Source of the DNA: Cronobacter sakazakii
GTDB lineage: Bacteria; Pseudomonadota; Gammaproteobacteria; Enterobacterales; Enterobacteriaceae
Direction of reading: 5' to 3'
Assembly (NCBI RefSeq): GCF_000982825.1
Contig: NZ_CP011047.1
Span: forward strand, 2,480,001-2,544,000
Length of the DNA: 64,000 nucleotides
Shown one piece after another: positions 61,245-64,000 of the stretch (its first letter is position 1; the number at the start of each line of letters is the position of its first letter). Under the pieces are notes generated by a model that worked only from the letters and a program-made list of their open reading frames with translations, searched no databases and was not told the origin of the DNA. The translations under genes were made by a program, and so were the position numbers.

Positions 61245-62656
61245 GAAGCACTCCTTTTGCGCCGCGCGATGACGGCGTTTTTACTGATATCGTCAGGGAC
61301 GCGGGCGAAGACCAGTGCCGGCAGGGCGATAATTAGCGCCATGCACAAATAGGTCCAGAAAAAGATGCCGTGAGCGTCGCCGCTGTCCGCGGCAAGCTGG
61401 TTATGCCCGAACGCGCCAAGCAGCAGGCCCGCGATGCTCACCCCAAGGCTCATCGAGAGCTGCATCACCATCGACAGCAGACTGTTGCCGCTGCTCGCCA
61501 TCTCATCGGGCAGGTCGCGAAGCGTCAGCGTGTTCATCGTCGAGAAACGCACCGAGTTCACCATCCCCTGAAAAAGCATGACTACCGGCAGCAGCCAGTA
61601 CCAGCCCGCCAGCGCCACGCCCATAAACAGCAGGGTCACGAGCGCAAGCGCAAGCGTCGAGGCCACCAGCACACGGCGGTAGCCAAAGCGGTTTACCACC
61701 TGCACCACAATGCGTTTGATCCCCATACTGCCAAGCACCATCGGCATCATCATCAGCCCGGCGTGAAAAGGGGAGAAGCCGAGGCCAATCTGTAAAAAAA
61801 CCGGCGTCATAAACGGCAGCATCCCGCTGCCGATGCGCCCGCATAAGCTGCCGAACAGCCCCAGTGAAAAGGTACGGGTATGGAAAAGCCGCAGGCTGAA
61901 CAGCGCCCGCTCGTTGCCGCGCGCATGCCACAGGTAAAGCAGCGTGGCCGCGCTGCCGCCCGCCACCAGCGCGCCAAGCCCGGCAGGGGAAAGACCAGTG
62001 CTGCGGTAGCCGTCGAGCGCAATCGTCAGCGCCGCCATGCCGAAGGCGAGCAGCAGAAAGCCGGAGAAATCGAAGCGCCGCGTTTGCATGGTGTAATTCG
62101 GCATCAGCCAGAGCGTCGCGGCGGCACCGGCAATGCCCACCGGCAGGTTGATTAAAAAGATCCAGTGCCAGGAGGCGTACTCCACCAGCAGCCCGCCGAG
62201 CGCAGGCCCGAGCAGCGGCCCCACCTGGCCGGGGAGCGTCACAAATGTCATCGCGGCCATATACTGATCGCGCGGGACGATTTTCATCACCGTCAGCCTG
62301 CCGACCGGCACCATCATCGCGCCGCCGACGCCCTGTAACACGCGCGCTGCCACCAGCTCATTAAGCGTCGAGGACTGCGCGCAAAACAGCGAGCCGAGCG
62401 TGAACAGCACAATCGCGGTGAAGAAGATGTTGCGCACCCCGACGCGATCCGCCAGCCAGCCGCTCGCGGGCAGCATCACCGCCACCGTCAGCACATACGA
62501 GACGATAACCATGTGCATCCGCAGCGGGCTCTCCCCGAGGCTCGCGGCCATTGAGGGGAGGGCGGTATTGACGATAGTGGTATCCAGCGCCTGCATAAAA
62601 AAGCCGAAGGCGACGATCCACAATTGCCAGCGCACGTTCTGGGGCAGGTCGGTCAT
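61241..62656 (-). CDS. mdtD: MFS transporter MdtD
   Basis: A 471-aa DHA2-type major facilitator with about fourteen membrane segments, the same length as E. coli MdtD. It begins MTDLPQNVRWQLWIVAFGFFMQALDTTIVNTALPSM. In E. coli it is co-transcribed with mdtABC but not required for their drug resistance; citrate or iron-citrate efflux has been proposed. Three bases separate it from mdtC. Confidence 0.95.
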   Translation of the reverse strand: MTDLPQNVRWQLWIVAFGFFMQALDTTIVNTALPSMAASLGESPLRMHMVIVSYVLTVAVMLPASGWLADRVGVRNIFFTAIVLFTLGSLFCAQSSTLNELVAARVLQGVGGAMMVPVGRLTVMKIVPRDQYMAAMTFVTLPGQVGPLLGPALGGLLVEYASWHWIFLINLPVGIAGAAATLWLMPNYTMQTRRFDFSGFLLLAFGMAALTIALDGYRSTGLSPAGLGALVAGGSAATLLYLWHARGNERALFSLRLFHTRTFSLGLFGSLCGRIGSGMLPFMTPVFLQIGLGFSPFHAGLMMMPMVLGSMGIKRIVVQVVNRFGYRRVLVASTLALALVTLLFMGVALAGWYWLLPVVMLFQGMVNSVRFSTMNTLTLRDLPDEMASSGNSLLSMVMQLSMSLGVSIAGLLLGAFGHNQLAADSGDAHGIFFWTYLCMALIIALPALVFARVPDDISKNAVIARRKRSAS

Positions 62657-62659
62657 AAA

Positions 62660-64000
62660 TTATTCGCTCGCGGTCAGGGTGTCCTCAGGTTTCGCCCGGC
62701 GCGTAAAACGCAGGCGCAGTCGGTCGAAGAAGAGATAGACCACCGGCGTGGTATAGAGCGTCAGCAACTGGCTCATCACCAGACCGCCGACAATCGTAAT
62801 GCCGAGCGGCTGGCGCAGCTCCGCGCCGTCGCCGCTTGCTATCATCAGCGGCAGCGCGCCGAACAGTGCCGCAAGCGTCGTCATCATGATCGGGCGAAAA
62901 CGCAGCAGGCAGGCCTGAAAAATGGCGTCGCGGGCGCTGAGCTGGCCGCTGCGCTGAGCCTCCAGCGCGAAATCCACCATCATTATCGCGTTCTTCTTCA
63001 CGATACCAATCAATAGCATAATACCGATAAGCGCGATGAGGCTAAACGGGGCATCGAACGCCTCCAGCGCCAGCAGCGCGCCGACGCCCGCCGACGGCAG
63101 CGTGGAGAGAATGGTGAGCGGATGCACGTAACTCTCATACAGCATCCCCAGCACGATATAGACCGTGGCGATGGCCGCGAGGATTAAGATCACCTGCGAA
63201 TTCATCGTCTCCTGGAACACCTGAGCCGTACCGGCGAAGCTGCCGCGCACCGACGACGGCACGCCAAGCGAGGTCATCGTACGGGTGATGGCGTCACTGG
63301 CCTGCGAGAGCGACACGCCGGTTGGCAGGTTAAACGCGATGGTCGACGCCGCCGACAACCCCTGATGGTTAACCGACAGCGGCGCGTTGGCGGGCTGCCA
63401 TTTCGCAAACCACGAGAGCGGAATCGGCTTGCCTTCGCTGTTCATCACGAACATCTGATCGAGCGCGCTGATATCCTGGGTGTAACGCGGGTCAACTTCC
63501 ATCACCACTTTGTACTGGTTAAGGGGCTGGTAGATGGTCGAAATCTGGCGCTGGCCGAAGGCGTTATTCAGCAGGCTGTTGGCGTCCTGCACGCTGATGC
63601 CAAGCCGCGCCATCGATTCGCGGTCATAGACCAGGCTCATCTCCGCGCCGTTGTCCTGCTGATCGGAGTTCACGTCGGCAAGCTGCGGCAGTTTCGCGAG
63701 CGCCTGGCGAATTTTCGGCTCCCATTCGCGCAGTGCCGCCAGATCGTCAGACAGTAAGGTGTACTGGTAGCTGGCGTTCGACTGCCGCCCGCCGACGCGG
63801 ATATCCTGCACCGCCATCAGAAACAGGCTGGCACCCGGCTCGCGCGCAAGCTTTTTACGCAGCCGGTCAATCACCTGCTGGGCGCTTTCGGTACGCTCGC
63901 CGAGCGGCTTGAGGGAGATAAACATCATGCCGCTGTTCACCCGCGAGCCGCCGGTAAAGCCCGTAACGTTATCCACGGCCGGATCTTCGCGGATGATTTT
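62660..64000 (-). CDS. mdtC: RND multidrug efflux subunit MdtC (3' part)
   Basis: The last 446 codons of an RND pump subunit; the 5' part lies beyond the window. Typical features are SGMMFISLKPLGER, the periplasmic docking-type segments and membrane helices with GVGALLALEAFDAPFSLIALIGIMLLIGIVKKNAIMMVDFAL, ending near RLRLRFTRRAKPED. With MdtA and MdtB it forms the MdtABC-TolC pump for bile salts and novobiocin. Gene order mdtC-mdtD-baeS-baeR fixes the identity as MdtC. Confidence 0.95.
   Translation of the reverse strand, partial: KIIREDPAVDNVTGFTGGSRVNSGMMFISLKPLGERTESAQQVIDRLRKKLAREPGASLFLMAVQDIRVGGRQSNASYQYTLLSDDLAALREWEPKIRQALAKLPQLADVNSDQQDNGAEMSLVYDRESMARLGISVQDANSLLNNAFGQRQISTIYQPLNQYKVVMEVDPRYTQDISALDQMFVMNSEGKPIPLSWFAKWQPANAPLSVNHQGLSAASTIAFNLPTGVSLSQASDAITRTMTSLGVPSSVRGSFAGTAQVFQETMNSQVILILAAIATVYIVLGMLYESYVHPLTILSTLPSAGVGALLALEAFDAPFSLIALIGIMLLIGIVKKNAIMMVDFALEAQRSGQLSARDAIFQACLLRFRPIMMTTLAALFGALPLMIASGDGAELRQPLGITIVGGLVMSQLLTLYTTPVVYLFFDRLRLRFTRRAKPEDTLTASE

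Overview
The window is chromosomal DNA from a member of the Enterobacteriaceae. Gene after gene matches the E. coli yeiH-to-mdtC interval at near-full length, and the order runs opposite to E. coli K-12 numbering (yeiH, yeiE, lysP, fghA, folE, yeiB, galS, mglBAC, sanA, cdd, yohKJ, dusC, yohP, yohF, yohD, yohC, pbpG, dld, bglX, osmF-yehYXW, yohO, mlrA, metG, mrp, btsSR, thiMD, fbaB, yegS, cyaR, trhP, baeRS, mdtD, mdtC). High GC in the core genes, the extra genes and the repeat families suggest Cronobacter or a close relative. That genus call is inference.

Layout. 1-3261: YeiH/YeiE and the lysine permease LysP, then a REP cluster. 3262-7303: S-formylglutathione hydrolase, an MFS transporter, GTP cyclohydrolase I and YeiB. 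7459-12394: the galactose regulon (GalS plus the MglBAC importer) with clear GalR/GalS and CRP sites. 12395-12954: REPs plus a long structured repeat. 12955-19883: SanA, cytidine deaminase, YohK/YohJ, a HigBA-like toxin-antitoxin pair, DusC, a divergent LysR/metallo-hydrolase pair and the tiny membrane protein YohP. 20056-32953: envelope, lactate and beta-glucoside genes, the OsmF-YehYXW importer, YohO and MlrA. 33134-35167: metG.

Two accessory regions interrupt the conserved order. The first (about 35290-41640, visibly AT-rich) lies between metG and mrp. It holds a leftward operon encoding a leaderless 284-aa protein of unknown family, a stand-alone ABC ATPase, a MacB/FtsX-type permease, a TolC-like outer-membrane protein and a MacA/HlyD-type adaptor. 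This looks like a self-contained tripartite exporter with its own candidate cargo. The adaptor's natural start is in a different frame from its body, joined at a U-UUU-UUA heptamer, so it is either frameshift-expressed or broken. A small exported protein gene just upstream is interrupted by one in-frame amber codon. The second region (about 46390-52740) holds a chemoreceptor with a flagellar-type promoter, an ABC-F ATPase preceded by a 27-codon leader ORF, an RcnB homologue, a DUF1493 protein, a complete 768-bp IS1 with an 8-bp target duplication and an exported protein of unknown function.

The right end returns to conserved genes: a TPP riboswitch with thiMD, fbaB, yegS, the sRNA CyaR, trhP and the BaeSR/MdtCD envelope-stress efflux locus, which runs off the window. 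Thirteen REP-type palindromes and three copies of a longer hairpin-rich repeat with compensatory base changes fill four intergenic gaps.
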